A stretch of 48,206 bases of DNA, from positions 1 through 48,206 of the forward strand of contig JAJYLZ010000023.1 of assembly GCA_021787395.1 (NCBI GenBank), written 5' to 3'. The notes under the pieces were generated by a model. The model had not been told where the DNA came from. It made no database searches and saw only the letters and a program-made list of their open reading frames with translations. This stretch comes from Chloroflexota bacterium (GTDB lineage Bacteria; Chloroflexota; Limnocylindria; Limnocylindrales; CSP1-4). This document shows positions 1-7,737 of the stretch, piece by piece; position 1 is the first letter of the stretch; each line of letters opens with the position of its first letter. The position numbers and the translations under genes were made by a program.

Positions 1-2
1 CG

Positions 3-779
3 CTGGCCGCGGGCGCCGGGGCGGCGCAGGTGCTCGTCCGGCGCCGCCCCGTGGTGGCCGTGCTGGCCACCGGCGACGAGGTCCGCGCCGCAGGCCGGCC
101 GCTCGGACCGGCCGGGATCCCCGACGCCAACGGCCCCGGCATCCGCTCGCTGGTGCGCGACGCCGGCGCCGAGGCCGTGGACCTGGGGATCGCCGAGGAC
201 CGTCTCGAGGACGTGCTGGCCCGGCTGCGCCGGGGCCTCGAGGTGGCGGACCTGGTGGTCGTCGCCGGCGGCGTGTCGGTGGGGCCCTACGACGTGGTGC
301 GGACCGCGTTCGACACCGTCGGCCACGTGGACCTGTGGCGCGTCGCGCTCCAGCCCGGCAAGCCCTTCGCGTTCGGCCGGGCGGACGTGCCCGGGCGGAC
401 GTCGCCGACCCTGCTGTTCGGCCTGCCCGGCAACCCGGTGTCGGTGTTCGTCACGTTCGAGCTCTTCGTGCGGCCCGTGATCCGGCGGCTGGCCGGCCAC
501 CGCCGCCTCCACCGGCCGGTGGACCGGTGCGTGCTGGAGGAGCCGGTGGCCAAGAGCCAGGGCCGCCGGGGCATGCAGCGGGTGGCCGCCCTGCGCGCGG
601 AGGACGGGAGTCCGCTGCGCGACGCGCTGGGCCGCGTGCGCGTGCGCCTGGCGGGCGGGCAGGGGAGCCACGTGCTGTCGGCCCTGGCCGCCGCGGACGG
701 CCTCGCCGCCGTGCCGGAGCCGCTGGCCCGGGCGGAGGCGGGCACGGAGCTGGAGCTGCGCTGGCTCGATCGGGACTGA
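3..779 (+). CDS. moeA: Molybdopterin molybdenumtransferase MoeA, 3' part (5' end outside window)
   Basis: MoeA inserts molybdate into adenylylated molybdopterin, the last step of Moco synthesis in the cytosol. The frame is open from the window edge (first full codon at 3), so the start and domains I/II lie upstream. About 258 codons remain of a family length near 400. Visible are the MoaB/MogA-like domain III (ATGDEV, then ANGPGIRSL, VVVAGGVSVGPYD, LQPGKPFAFG and LFGLPGNPVSVFVTF) and the C-terminal beta domain IV (from about nt 500). The GGVSVG and GLPGNP motifs are the molybdopterin/metal-binding loops of this family. It probably belonged to one cluster with moaC and mogA, now separated from it by an opposite-strand gene at 821-1765. 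Identity is secure; only completeness is unknown. Confidence 0.95.
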   Translation: MAAGAGAAQVLVRRRPVVAVLATGDEVRAAGRPLGPAGIPDANGPGIRSLVRDAGAEAVDLGIAEDRLEDVLARLRRGLEVADLVVVAGGVSVGPYDVVRTAFDTVGHVDLWRVALQPGKPFAFGRADVPGRTSPTLLFGLPGNPVSVFVTFELFVRPVIRRLAGHRRLHRPVDRCVLEEPVAKSQGRRGMQRVAALRAEDGSPLRDALGRVRVRLAGGQGSHVLSALAAADGLAAVPEPLARAEAGTELELRWLDRD

Positions 780-808
780 CGCCGGGCTGCACGTTCGCCG
801 GTGTTCCC

Positions 809-837
809 GCCCGGTTCGCGTCACCCGCCGAACGGGC
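809..837. terminator. Possible bidirectional hairpin between convergent genes
   Basis: GCCCGGTTCG (809-818) faces CGAACGGGC (829-837), a stem with one bulged base and a 10-nt loop. It sits where moeA and the leftward lipoprotein gene converge and overlaps the last codons of the latter. There is no T-tract on either strand, so termination is an inference from position only. Confidence 0.25.
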
Positions 838-1765
838 TCGCGCTCGACAGCTTGGCGTAGGTGGGGGCGTCGGTGCCGAGGAACAGCACCTGGGTCGAGG
901 CGGGCAGGGTGCCGCGGGAGAGCGTGAGCCAGCGCGCTGTCGAGTAGGCCGGCGGCCAGACTGAAGCGACGTCGTGGAGCTCGGCCACGGTGTCCTCGAG
1001 GATGTGCGTCGGGATGAACAGGCGCGGCTTGAGCTGCGCGACGAGGTGGATGCCCTTGCGGTTGGCGAGGGTCGCGTCGCTGAAGTGGTTGGTCAGCTGC
1101 GAGATCACGACATCCACGCGACCAAGCGCCTTGAGCTGGGTCGCGGACAGGCGGTCCTGGCCGAGGTCGCCGAGGTGGGCAATCCGCAGTCCGGCGACAT
1201 CGATCAGGAACAGGTAGTTCGTGCCGCCGCTCTCGAGCAGCGGGTCGCCCACGTTGTGCGCAGCGGCGATCGATGTGATGGTGACGTCCCTCGCGACGAG
1301 GTGACCGGATCGGAACGTGATGGTCTGCCCGGGGAAGGCAGCGACCCACTGGGCCAGGAAGTGGTCGTCATGGCTGTGCGTCGTGAGCAGCACGTCGGCC
1401 GCCACCGGGGCGCGCGAGAGCAGGTCGGGGTTCCAGACATCGATCAGCACGCGCTGGCCGCCAGGCGAGACGACCTCGACCTGCGCCGTGTCCTCGTACG
1501 CGATGAGGACCGAACCCGGCGATGCGGCGGTTGGCGCCGTCGGTGACGGGGCTGTCGTCGGCGACTGGACGGGGGCTGGCGAGCCGCCAGACGACGCGGC
1601 AACCGAGGACGGACTCGCTGTCAATGTCGGCGCTGTCATGGGGTTCAATCCGGGGGTCCGTTCGATGGTCGGTCCGGCGACATCCTTCGACGATGCTGGC
1701 TGGCCCGCGCTGCACGCGGCGCCGACCAGCGCAAACAGGACGAAGGCTGCAAACAGCCGCGACAT
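821..1765 (-). CDS. Metallo-beta-lactamase-fold lipoprotein (UlaG-like)
   Basis: A 314-residue protein beginning with a lipoprotein signal peptide (hydrophobic residues 4-17, lipobox VGAAC, lipidated Cys18), then a Ser/Thr/Pro/Ala-rich linker to about residue 85. The remainder is a metallo-beta-lactamase fold with the metal motif HSHDDH and a later AHLGDLG segment, as in UlaG/YtnP-type hydrolases. It should be anchored outside the cytoplasmic membrane; the substrate is unknown. The ATG at 1765 is preceded by GGGGAG 6 nt upstream. The gene is opposite in strand to the Moco genes on both sides, and its third-position GC looks visibly lower than its neighbours', compatible with insertion into a former moeA-moaC cluster. 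Fold assignment is firm, function is not. Confidence 0.8.
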   Translation of the reverse strand: MSRLFAAFVLFALVGAACSAGQPASSKDVAGPTIERTPGLNPMTAPTLTASPSSVAASSGGSPAPVQSPTTAPSPTAPTAASPGSVLIAYEDTAQVEVVSPGGQRVLIDVWNPDLLSRAPVAADVLLTTHSHDDHFLAQWVAAFPGQTITFRSGHLVARDVTITSIAAAHNVGDPLLESGGTNYLFLIDVAGLRIAHLGDLGQDRLSATQLKALGRVDVVISQLTNHFSDATLANRKGIHLVAQLKPRLFIPTHILEDTVAELHDVASVWPPAYSTARWLTLSRGTLPASTQVLFLGTDAPTYAKLSSASPFGG

Positions 1766-1893
1766 GGCTTACTCCCCGCTCGGCGCTCGACCCGACGCCT
1801 GAGTCGGCGCTCATGGAGAGCCTGCCTGGGCCGGAATCGAGGGCAAGTGCCGACGGTCGCCTGGGCGGGGCCAACTGGAAGCGGCTGATTCGC

Positions 1894-1913
1894 TACGCTG
1901 TTAACCGTCAACA
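1894..1913 (+). promoter_or_regulatory. Candidate -10 and palindromic operator before moaC
   Basis: TACGCT (1894-1899) resembles the TACGAT-type -10 boxes used elsewhere in the window. It runs into TGTTAAC-C-GTCAACA (1899-1913), a 15-bp palindrome with one mismatched pair. It lies in the 245-bp divergent gap between the lipoprotein gene and moaC, in a locally AT-richer patch. No clear -35 is visible. A repressor site for the Moco genes is an inference. Confidence 0.35.
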
Positions 1914-2010
1914 CAACAAGGGATCATCGAGCACCGGCGCTGGAGTACAGCGTCTTCGGCCACTTGCCGGCCGACGCAGACGGGTAGGATCGGCGTGCCA
2001 CGGAGGACGC

Positions 2011-2607
2011 ATGGACCGCAACGACGCGCCGCGAACCGAACGCCGCCGCCTGACCCACGTCGACCGGCGGGGCCGGCCGCGGATGGTGGACGTGTCCGCC
2101 AAGCCGCCCACGGCCCGGCGCGCCGTCGCCGAGGCGGAGGTGGCCCTGTCGGCCGAGACGATGAGCCTGGTGATCGACGGCGGCGGCGCCAAGGGCGACG
2201 TGCTCTCGGTGGCGGAGCTGGCCGGCGTGATGGGCGGCAAGCGGACCGCGGAGCTGATCCCGCTGTGCCATCCCCTGGCCCTCACCGACCTGGTGGTGGC
2301 GATCACCCCGGACCGCGCGGCGGGAGTGCTGCGGATCCGGGCCGAGGCCGCCACCACCGGCCCGACCGGGGTCGAGATGGAGGCGATGACGGCGGCGTCG
2401 GTGGCCGCGCTCACGGTCTACGACATGGTGAAGGGCGTCGAGCGCGGGGTCGAGGTGCGGGCGGTCCGGCTGCTCGCCAAGAGCGGCGGCAAGAGCGGGG
2501 AGTGGCACCGCCCCGAGACGCCTGACGCGGAGACGGACCGGGCCAGGCGGCGCCCCGGCGAGCGGATGGCCGGCCGGATGGGCAGGAAGCGCCCGGTGGG
2601 CGGGTGA
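2011..2607 (+). CDS. moaC: Cyclic pyranopterin monophosphate synthase MoaC
   Basis: MoaC converts the 3',8-cyclo-GTP product of MoaA into cyclic pyranopterin monophosphate. The start ATG at 2011 has GGAGG at 2002-2006, and the following MVDVSAK segment is the normal N-terminus of the family; longer upstream readings are spurious. Diagnostic motifs are LIPLCHPLALT, GPTGVEMEAMTAASVAALTVYDM and the KSGGKSG tail. At 198 residues it is longer than the usual ~160, owing to a basic Arg-rich C-terminal extension after about residue 165. Its stop overlaps the mogA start by four bases (GTGA), so the two are translationally coupled. No moaA is in the window. Confidence 0.95.
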   Translation: MDRNDAPRTERRRLTHVDRRGRPRMVDVSAKPPTARRAVAEAEVALSAETMSLVIDGGGAKGDVLSVAELAGVMGGKRTAELIPLCHPLALTDLVVAITPDRAAGVLRIRAEAATTGPTGVEMEAMTAASVAALTVYDMVKGVERGVEVRAVRLLAKSGGKSGEWHRPETPDAETDRARRRPGERMAGRMGRKRPVGG

Positions 2608-3125
2608 CCCGCAGGAGCGCGCTGGTGCTGACGGTGAGCGACGGCGTGGCCGCCGGCACCCGCGCCGACGCGTCGGGCGACGCCATCGCCGCCCGCCTGG
2701 CGGGCCTCGGCTTCGAGGTGGAGCGGCGGCTGGTGCCCGACGCGGTGCCGGCCATCGGGGCGGCGATCCGAGAGGGCGCCGCGGCGCACCCCCTGGTGGT
2801 CACCACCGGGGGCACCGGCCTGACCCCGCGCGACGTCACGCCGCAGGCCACGGCGGCCGTGCTCGACTACGAGGTCCCGGGCGTCGCCGAGGCGATGCGC
2901 GCGGAGGGCCGCAAGTCCACGCCCATGGCGGCCCTGTCGCGCGGGCTCGCGGGCGTCGCGGGCCGGGCCCTCGTCCTCAACCTGCCGGGCTCGCCCAGGG
3001 GCTCGATGGAGTCGCTCGAGGCGGCGATCCCGGTGCTCGACCATGCGCTCGAGACGCTCTCGGGCCCGTTCGACCACGACACTGCGCGCGGCGCCGGCCG
3101 GCGCGATCTCCCGCCGGGCGCCTGA
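2604..3125 (+). CDS. mogA: Molybdopterin adenylyltransferase, MogA/MoaB family
   Basis: A 173-residue single-domain MoCF-biosynthesis protein that adenylates molybdopterin before metal insertion by MoeA. It starts on a GTG inside the moaC stop (GTGA overlap). Motifs are LTVSDGVAAGTRADASG, VVTTGGTGLTPRDVTPQAT (the nucleotide/pterin loop) and the PGVAEAMR and NLPGSPRG loops. MoaB and MogA cannot be told apart by eye; many actinobacterial and Chloroflexota genomes have a single such protein doing the MogA job. The last ~20 residues are an unrelated polar tail. EtfD follows after 14 nt, so read-through transcription from the Moco genes is possible. Confidence 0.9.
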   Translation: MTRRSALVLTVSDGVAAGTRADASGDAIAARLAGLGFEVERRLVPDAVPAIGAAIREGAAAHPLVVTTGGTGLTPRDVTPQATAAVLDYEVPGVAEAMRAEGRKSTPMAALSRGLAGVAGRALVLNLPGSPRGSMESLEAAIPVLDHALETLSGPFDHDTARGAGRRDLPPGA

Positions 3126-3139
3126 GGAGGAGACCACCC

Positions 3140-5284
3140 GTGTTCGAGTCGTTCGCCCACGTCCCCGCGTACCCGCTCGTGTTCCCGATCTTCTGGGGCG
3201 CGTTCGCGGTGTTCCTGCTCGTGGTCATGCGCCACGCGCGCGTGTGGGTCGAGGTCACGCCCACGGAGCCGCGCGCGCTGCGGAACGTGGCGAGGCGCGT
3301 CGGGGGCCTGATCGAGTACTCGCTGCTCCAGGTCCGGATGTTCACCGAGCCCAACGTCGCGGTGATGCACTTCGGGCTGTTCCTGGGCTCGACGATCCTG
3401 CTCATCGGGAACATCAACTTCGTCACCGGCGGCCTGCCCGAGTTCATCCTCGGCTACCCGCTCAACGGCGCGATCTGGGCGTTCCTGCTGGGGCTCCAGA
3501 ACGTCATGGCGGTCGCCGCCCTGGTCGCTACCGCCTACGCGACCTACCGGCGGATCGTGGTCAAGCCCAAGCGCCTGATCTCGACCAAGGTCCACTACCA
3601 GACGCTCGCGTTCATCGCGCTCGTCGTGAGCACGGAGTTCGTGGCCCAGTGGTTCGAGGCCGCGGCCTTCGGCTCGATCAACGGGGCCTTCGTCTCGAAC
3701 TTCTTCGGCGGCCTGCTCGCGGGCCTGGGCCACGACGCGACCAACGCGGCGTTCGTGGTCCTGTGGTGGGCCCACGTGTTCGTGCTTGCCGCGTTCCTCA
3801 TCTTCATCCCGCACAACAAGCACTTCCACGTCTACACGACCTTCGTCAACGTCTGGCTGCGCAAGCTCGCGCCGCGCGGCCAGCTGCCGGCGATGGACCT
3901 GGAGCGCGAGGACGCGACGTTCGGCCTCCGCACCCTGGCCGACCTGCCGTGGAAGGACGTGTTCGACGGCTTCACCTGCACCGAGTGCGGGCGCTGCACC
4001 AGCCAGTGCCCGGCCAACCGCACGGGCAAGACCCTCGACCCGCGCGCCCTGATCATGGGCATCCGCAGGATGTCCGAGGCGGCCGAGGCGGGGATCGACC
4101 TGGTCCCGAACGGCCCGATCGTCCAGGAGACGTACGGGCTGGTGGACTCCAAGCCCAAGCAGGAGCTCCTGCTGGCCCCGATCGTGGGCAACGCGATCAG
4201 CTACGACTCGGTGTGGGACTGCGTCACCTGCGGCGCCTGCGTCGAGGCCTGCCCGGTGACGATCGAGCACGTGGACAAGATCGTCGGCCTGCGCCGGAAC
4301 CTGGTGCTCGAGGACTCGAAGTTCCCCAACGAGCTGACGCCTGCCTTCCGGGGCATGGAGAGCGTGGGCAACCCGTGGGGCCAGCCGCCCTCCGCGCGCC
4401 TCGACTGGACCAAGGGGCTGCCGTTCGAGGTCCGGACCGCCGAGGCGGTCAAGCGGGCCGGCCAGCTCGACCAGCTCGAGGTCCTCTACTGGGTCGGCTG
4501 CGCCGCCGCCTTCGACGACCGCAACCGGCGGGTCGCGCGGGCCGTGGCGACCTGCCTGGACGCCGCGGGCATCAGCTTCGCTGTGCTCGGCCAGGAGGAG
4601 ACCTGCAGCGGCGACCCCGCCCGGCGGATGGGCAACGAGTACGTGTTCCAGATGCTGGCCACCCAGAACATCGAGACGCTCAACAAGTACGGCATCGCCG
4701 AGCGGACGATCATCACCGCCTGCCCGCACTGCTTCAACACGATCGGCAACGAGTACAGCCAGCTGGGCGGCAAGTTCCACATCCGCCACCACAGCGAGTT
4801 CCTCGCCGAGCTCGTGCGCAAGGGCCGGCTGCGCATCGGCGCCGACGGCATGCCGCAGCGGACGATCACCTACCACGACTCCTGCTACCTGGCGCGCTAC
4901 AACGGGGTGATGGAGCCGCCGCGCGACATCCTGGGCGCGATCCCGGGCGTCAAGCTGGTCGAGATGACCGACAACCACCGCCAGACGATGTGCTGCGGCG
5001 GCGGCGGCGGCCGGATGTGGATGGACGAGAACCGCGGCAACACGCGGATCAACGCCGCCCGCACCGAGCAGGCCCTCGCGACCGACGCCGGGACCGTGGC
5101 CACCGCGTGCCCGTTCTGCATGGTGATGCTGCGCGACGGCATCGCCGAGGCGGGCCGCGGCGCGGACACCGCCGACCCCATCATCTCGGCCGACATCAGC
5201 GAGCTGCTCGCCGACGCGCTGGCGCCCGCGCCGGCCATCCCGGACCGCGATGCGCCGGAGGGACGGCGCCTGACGGTGCTCTGA
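3140..5284 (+). CDS. etfD: Membrane FeS electron-transfer protein EtfD (ETF:quinone route)
   Basis: A 714-residue protein with an N-terminal membrane part (about five helices between residues 12 and 235), then two ferredoxin-type 4Fe-4S motifs (Cys280/283/286/290 followed by PANRTGK, and Cys361/364/367/371 followed by PV), then two CCG domains (ETCSGDPAR with ACPHCFN; DSCYLARYNG with MCCGGGGGRMW and ACPFC). This is the layout of mycobacterial EtfD, which takes electrons from reduced ETF to menaquinone during fatty-acid beta-oxidation. Acyl-CoA dehydrogenase and EtfBA follow at 5.7-8.7 kb, which supports EtfD over heterodisulfide reductase or glycolate oxidase subunits of similar architecture. 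GTG start with GAGGAG 9 nt upstream. Confidence 0.88.
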   Translation: MFESFAHVPAYPLVFPIFWGAFAVFLLVVMRHARVWVEVTPTEPRALRNVARRVGGLIEYSLLQVRMFTEPNVAVMHFGLFLGSTILLIGNINFVTGGLPEFILGYPLNGAIWAFLLGLQNVMAVAALVATAYATYRRIVVKPKRLISTKVHYQTLAFIALVVSTEFVAQWFEAAAFGSINGAFVSNFFGGLLAGLGHDATNAAFVVLWWAHVFVLAAFLIFIPHNKHFHVYTTFVNVWLRKLAPRGQLPAMDLEREDATFGLRTLADLPWKDVFDGFTCTECGRCTSQCPANRTGKTLDPRALIMGIRRMSEAAEAGIDLVPNGPIVQETYGLVDSKPKQELLLAPIVGNAISYDSVWDCVTCGACVEACPVTIEHVDKIVGLRRNLVLEDSKFPNELTPAFRGMESVGNPWGQPPSARLDWTKGLPFEVRTAEAVKRAGQLDQLEVLYWVGCAAAFDDRNRRVARAVATCLDAAGISFAVLGQEETCSGDPARRMGNEYVFQMLATQNIETLNKYGIAERTIITACPHCFNTIGNEYSQLGGKFHIRHHSEFLAELVRKGRLRIGADGMPQRTITYHDSCYLARYNGVMEPPRDILGAIPGVKLVEMTDNHRQTMCCGGGGGRMWMDENRGNTRINAARTEQALATDAGTVATACPFCMVMLRDGIAEAGRGADTADPIISADISELLADALAPAPAIPDRDAPEGRRLTVL

Positions 5285-5285
5285 G

Positions 5286-5314
5286 CCGGGGCGGCCCGGC
5301 GCGGTCAGCCCCGG
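5286..5314. terminator. GC hairpin between convergent etfD and zinc-ribbon genes
   Basis: CCGGGGC (5286-5292) pairs with GCCCCGG (5308-5314) around a 15-nt loop, directly after the etfD stop and over the end of the leftward gene. No T-run follows; a terminator role is inferred from position. Confidence 0.3.
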
Positions 5315-5514
5315 AGGGCGTTGCCGCAGGCCGAGCAGTTGCGCTCGGTCCAGAGGTTGCCCATGCCGCACCGGGGGCAGATCTTCATGCCCTCGGTGCT
5401 GGTGGCGAGCCCCTCGCCCGGGTCGGACGACGGGCGCCGTGCCGTCGCCACCCCCCAGATCGAGACGAACAGCAGCAGGCCCACCAAGAGGAGCAGCAGC
5501 AGCGGGGTGTCCAT
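5305..5514 (-). CDS. Small membrane-anchored zinc-ribbon protein
   Basis: A 69-residue protein: one hydrophobic helix at residues 3-24 (MDTPLLLLLLVGLLLF), a short polar linker, then a treble-clef/zinc-ribbon with two Cys-x2-Cys knuckles (CPRCG and CSACG, 13 residues between). The ATG at 5514 is chosen because AGGAGG lies 7 nt upstream; an in-frame start 48 nt earlier has no such site. The N-terminus should be in the membrane and the ribbon probably in the cytoplasm. It lies opposite to etfD and the acyl-CoA dehydrogenase. Function unknown; similar mini-ribbons occur widely in high-GC bacteria. Confidence 0.7.
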   Translation of the reverse strand: MDTPLLLLLLVGLLLFVSIWGVATARRPSSDPGEGLATSTEGMKICPRCGMGNLWTERNCSACGNALRG

Positions 5515-5727
5515 GGCGACGCCTCCTGCCGGCCGTGCCCTCGTACTCCCGCGGCGGGGCACCTTCCGGTGGCGCCAGCGTAGGCCGTCACGCGCCGGCT
5601 GTCACCTGGGCGCATCGTCGTATGGGGCCGCTAGGCGTCGGGTCGGGCTGCCGGGGGGGTGCCCCTCCGCACCGCCGCGGCCGACTGGCGCCGGCGCCGA
5701 GGGCCGCGGCCGGGCGCTCGACGCTGG

Positions 5728-5742
5728 TACGATGCCCGGGTG
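5728..5742 (+). promoter_or_regulatory. TACGAT -10 box of a probable leaderless mRNA
   Basis: TACGAT (5728-5733) ends 6 nt before the GTG at 5740, the spacing expected if transcription starts on the start codon. No Shine-Dalgarno sequence is present. The same geometry occurs at three other genes in the window. No convincing -35 is seen. Confidence 0.5.
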
Positions 5743-6915
5743 ACCCAGAGCGGCCCGATCCTCGGCTCGACGCGGCTCACGGAGGAGCAGGTCCTCCTGC
5801 GGGAGGCCGTGCGCGTCCTCGCCGATGAGCGGGTGGCCCCGCGCGCCGCCGCCATCGACCGCGACGGCGTCTTCCCCGAGGACGTCCGGCAGCTGCTCGC
5901 GGAGCACGACGTGTTCGCGATCCCGTTCGCGGAGCGGCACGGTGGCCTCGGAGCCGACCTGCTCACGCTGATCCTGGCCATCGAGCAGCTCAGCCGGGCG
6001 TGCGCCACCACCGGGCTGATCCTGGCCGTGCAGGCGCTGGGCGCCATCCCGATCCAGCTGGCGGGGACCGAGGAGCAGCAGGACCGCTGGCTCCCCGGGC
6101 TCGCGTCGGGCGAGAAGCTCATCGCGTTCGGCCTCACCGAGCCCGACGCCGGCTCGGACCCGTCCGGCATCCGGACCAAGGCAGTCCGCGACGGCGACGA
6201 GTACGTCATCGACGGCGGCAAGCGGTTCATCAGCCACGCCAGCGTCGCCGACTACGTCGTGGTGTTCGCGGTGACGAACCCGGAGGCGGAGAAGCCCAGC
6301 CGGCGGCTGTCGGCGATCCTGGTCGAGACCGACCGGCCCGGCTTCAAGGTCGCCCGCATCGAGCACAAGATGGGCCTGCGCGGGTCGCCAACCTCGGAGC
6401 TGGCCTTCGACGGCCTGCGCGTGCCGGTGGCCAACCGGCTGGGCGCCGAGGGCCAGGGCTTCGCGATCGCGATGCAGACGTTCGAGCGCTCGCGCCCGGG
6501 CATCGCGGCCCAGGCCGTCGGGATCGCGCAGGGCGCGCTGGAGGCCGCCGCCGCCTACGCGAACCAGCGGCGCCAGTTCGGCCGGCCGATCGCCGAGCTC
6601 CAGATGATCCAGGCGCTGCTGGCCGACATGGACGCCGCGACCGAGGCGGCCCGCCACCTGCTGTACACCGCCTGCGAGGAGATCGAGGCGGGGAACGGCG
6701 ACGCCGCGCGGTGGGCCGCGATCGCTAAACTCGTGGCCGGGGACACGGCGATGCGCGTGGCCACCGACGCCGTGCAGGTGTTCGGCGGCTACGGCTACAT
6801 CGACGAGTACCCGGTGGAGCGGATGATGCGCGACGCGAAGATCACCCAGCTCTACGAGGGCACCCAGCAGATCCAGCGCCTCATCGTCGCCCGGTCGCTC
6901 CTCGCTCGGAGCTGA
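5740..6915 (+). CDS. Acyl-CoA dehydrogenase
   Basis: A 391-residue FAD enzyme of the short/medium-chain acyl-CoA dehydrogenase family, forming the 2,3-enoyl-CoA in beta-oxidation and passing electrons to ETF. Seen in order: helical N-domain (LTEEQVLLREAVRVLADE), FAD/substrate strand motif FGLTEPDAGSDPSG (about 128-141), MGLRGSPTSELAFDGLRVP, YANQRRQFGRPIAELQMIQ and the C-terminal QVFGGYGYIDEYPVERMMRDAKITQLYEGT, where Glu373 is the expected catalytic base. The GTG at 5740 fits the family N-terminus; readings from further upstream add Arg-rich nonsense. EtfB follows after 36 nt and EtfD precedes, so the donor, carrier and quinone reductase are encoded together. Chain-length preference cannot be read. 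Confidence 0.95.
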   Translation: MTQSGPILGSTRLTEEQVLLREAVRVLADERVAPRAAAIDRDGVFPEDVRQLLAEHDVFAIPFAERHGGLGADLLTLILAIEQLSRACATTGLILAVQALGAIPIQLAGTEEQQDRWLPGLASGEKLIAFGLTEPDAGSDPSGIRTKAVRDGDEYVIDGGKRFISHASVADYVVVFAVTNPEAEKPSRRLSAILVETDRPGFKVARIEHKMGLRGSPTSELAFDGLRVPVANRLGAEGQGFAIAMQTFERSRPGIAAQAVGIAQGALEAAAAYANQRRQFGRPIAELQMIQALLADMDAATEAARHLLYTACEEIEAGNGDAARWAAIAKLVAGDTAMRVATDAVQVFGGYGYIDEYPVERMMRDAKITQLYEGTQQIQRLIVARSLLARS

Positions 6916-6951
6916 GGCCGGGCCGCCCCAGCGGCAGGAGCTCGAACCCGC

Positions 6952-7737
6952 GTGCGAATCCTCGTCATGACCAAGCCCGTGCCCGACCCGGCGGCGAACG
7001 CCGAGCGGCTGGGCCCCGACCTGCGCCTCGACCGGGCCGCCTCGCCCACCGTGGTCAACGGCAACGACGAGTACGGCCTGGAGGCCGCGCTGCAGCTGGT
7101 GGAGGCGCACGGCGGCGAGGTGGCCATCCTCACGATGGCGCCGGCGAGCGGCGTCGAGACGATGCGCAAGGCGCTCGCGATGGGCGCGCTGCGGGGCGTG
7201 CTGGTGTCCGACGACGCGCTCGCGGGCGCCGACATCCCGACCACGATCCGCGTGCTGGCCGCGGCGGCCGCGATCCAGGAGTGGGACCTGCTCCTGGGCG
7301 GCCTCGACACCTCCGACGGGGCCGGCGGCGCGGTAACGGCGGGCGTGGCGGCGCGCCTCGGGCTGCCGCTGCTGTCGGCGGCGGCGCACATCGAGCCCGA
7401 CGAGGCCGCCCGGACGGTGCGGGTGAAGCGGCTGTCCGCCAAGGGCTACGACCTGCTCGAGGCGCCGATGCCCGCGGTGGTCAGCTGCACCCAGGCGCTG
7501 GGCACGCCGCGCTATCCGTCGCTCAAGGGGATCATGGCCGCCCGGACTCGGCAGATCACCACGCTGTCGCTGGCGGACCTCGGCGCCGACCTCGCGCCGG
7601 CCGACCGGCAGTGGCCGAGCCGGGTGCTCGCCGTGGAGCCGCCGCCCTCGCGCGCGGCGGGCCGGACGGTGACCGGCGATCCCGCGTCGCAGGCGCGCGA
7701 GATCGCGGACTACCTCGCCGACCGGAGGATCATCTGA
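6952..7737 (+). CDS. etfB: Electron transfer flavoprotein beta subunit EtfB
   Basis: A 261-residue ETF beta subunit, which binds AMP and pairs with EtfA to carry electrons from acyl-CoA dehydrogenases. Typical elements are MTKPVPDP near the start, VVNGNDEYGLEAALQL, the LLLGGLDTSDGAGGAVTAGVAARLGLP block and the PRYPSLKGIMAARTR loop. The GTG start at 6952 has AGGAG about 10 nt upstream. The etfB stop overlaps the etfA start by one base (TGATG). Order acyl-CoA dehydrogenase-etfB-etfA on one strand points to one transcript. Nothing suggests a bifurcating FixAB-type system: no fixCX is nearby and etfD supplies the quinone link. Confidence 0.93.
   Translation: MRILVMTKPVPDPAANAERLGPDLRLDRAASPTVVNGNDEYGLEAALQLVEAHGGEVAILTMAPASGVETMRKALAMGALRGVLVSDDALAGADIPTTIRVLAAAAAIQEWDLLLGGLDTSDGAGGAVTAGVAARLGLPLLSAAAHIEPDEAARTVRVKRLSAKGYDLLEAPMPAVVSCTQALGTPRYPSLKGIMAARTRQITTLSLADLGADLAPADRQWPSRVLAVEPPPSRAAGRTVTGDPASQAREIADYLADRRII

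Noticed and set aside
1766..2010. Moco riboswitch upstream of moaC
   Set aside because: No matching long multi-stem leader or conserved Moco-RNA segments could be seen; only a short DNA palindrome is present.
3043..5583. 846-codon plus-strand and 834-codon minus-strand frames over etfD
   Set aside because: Both are compositional shadows; only the 3140-5284 frame has helices, FeS and CCG motifs and a ribosome site.
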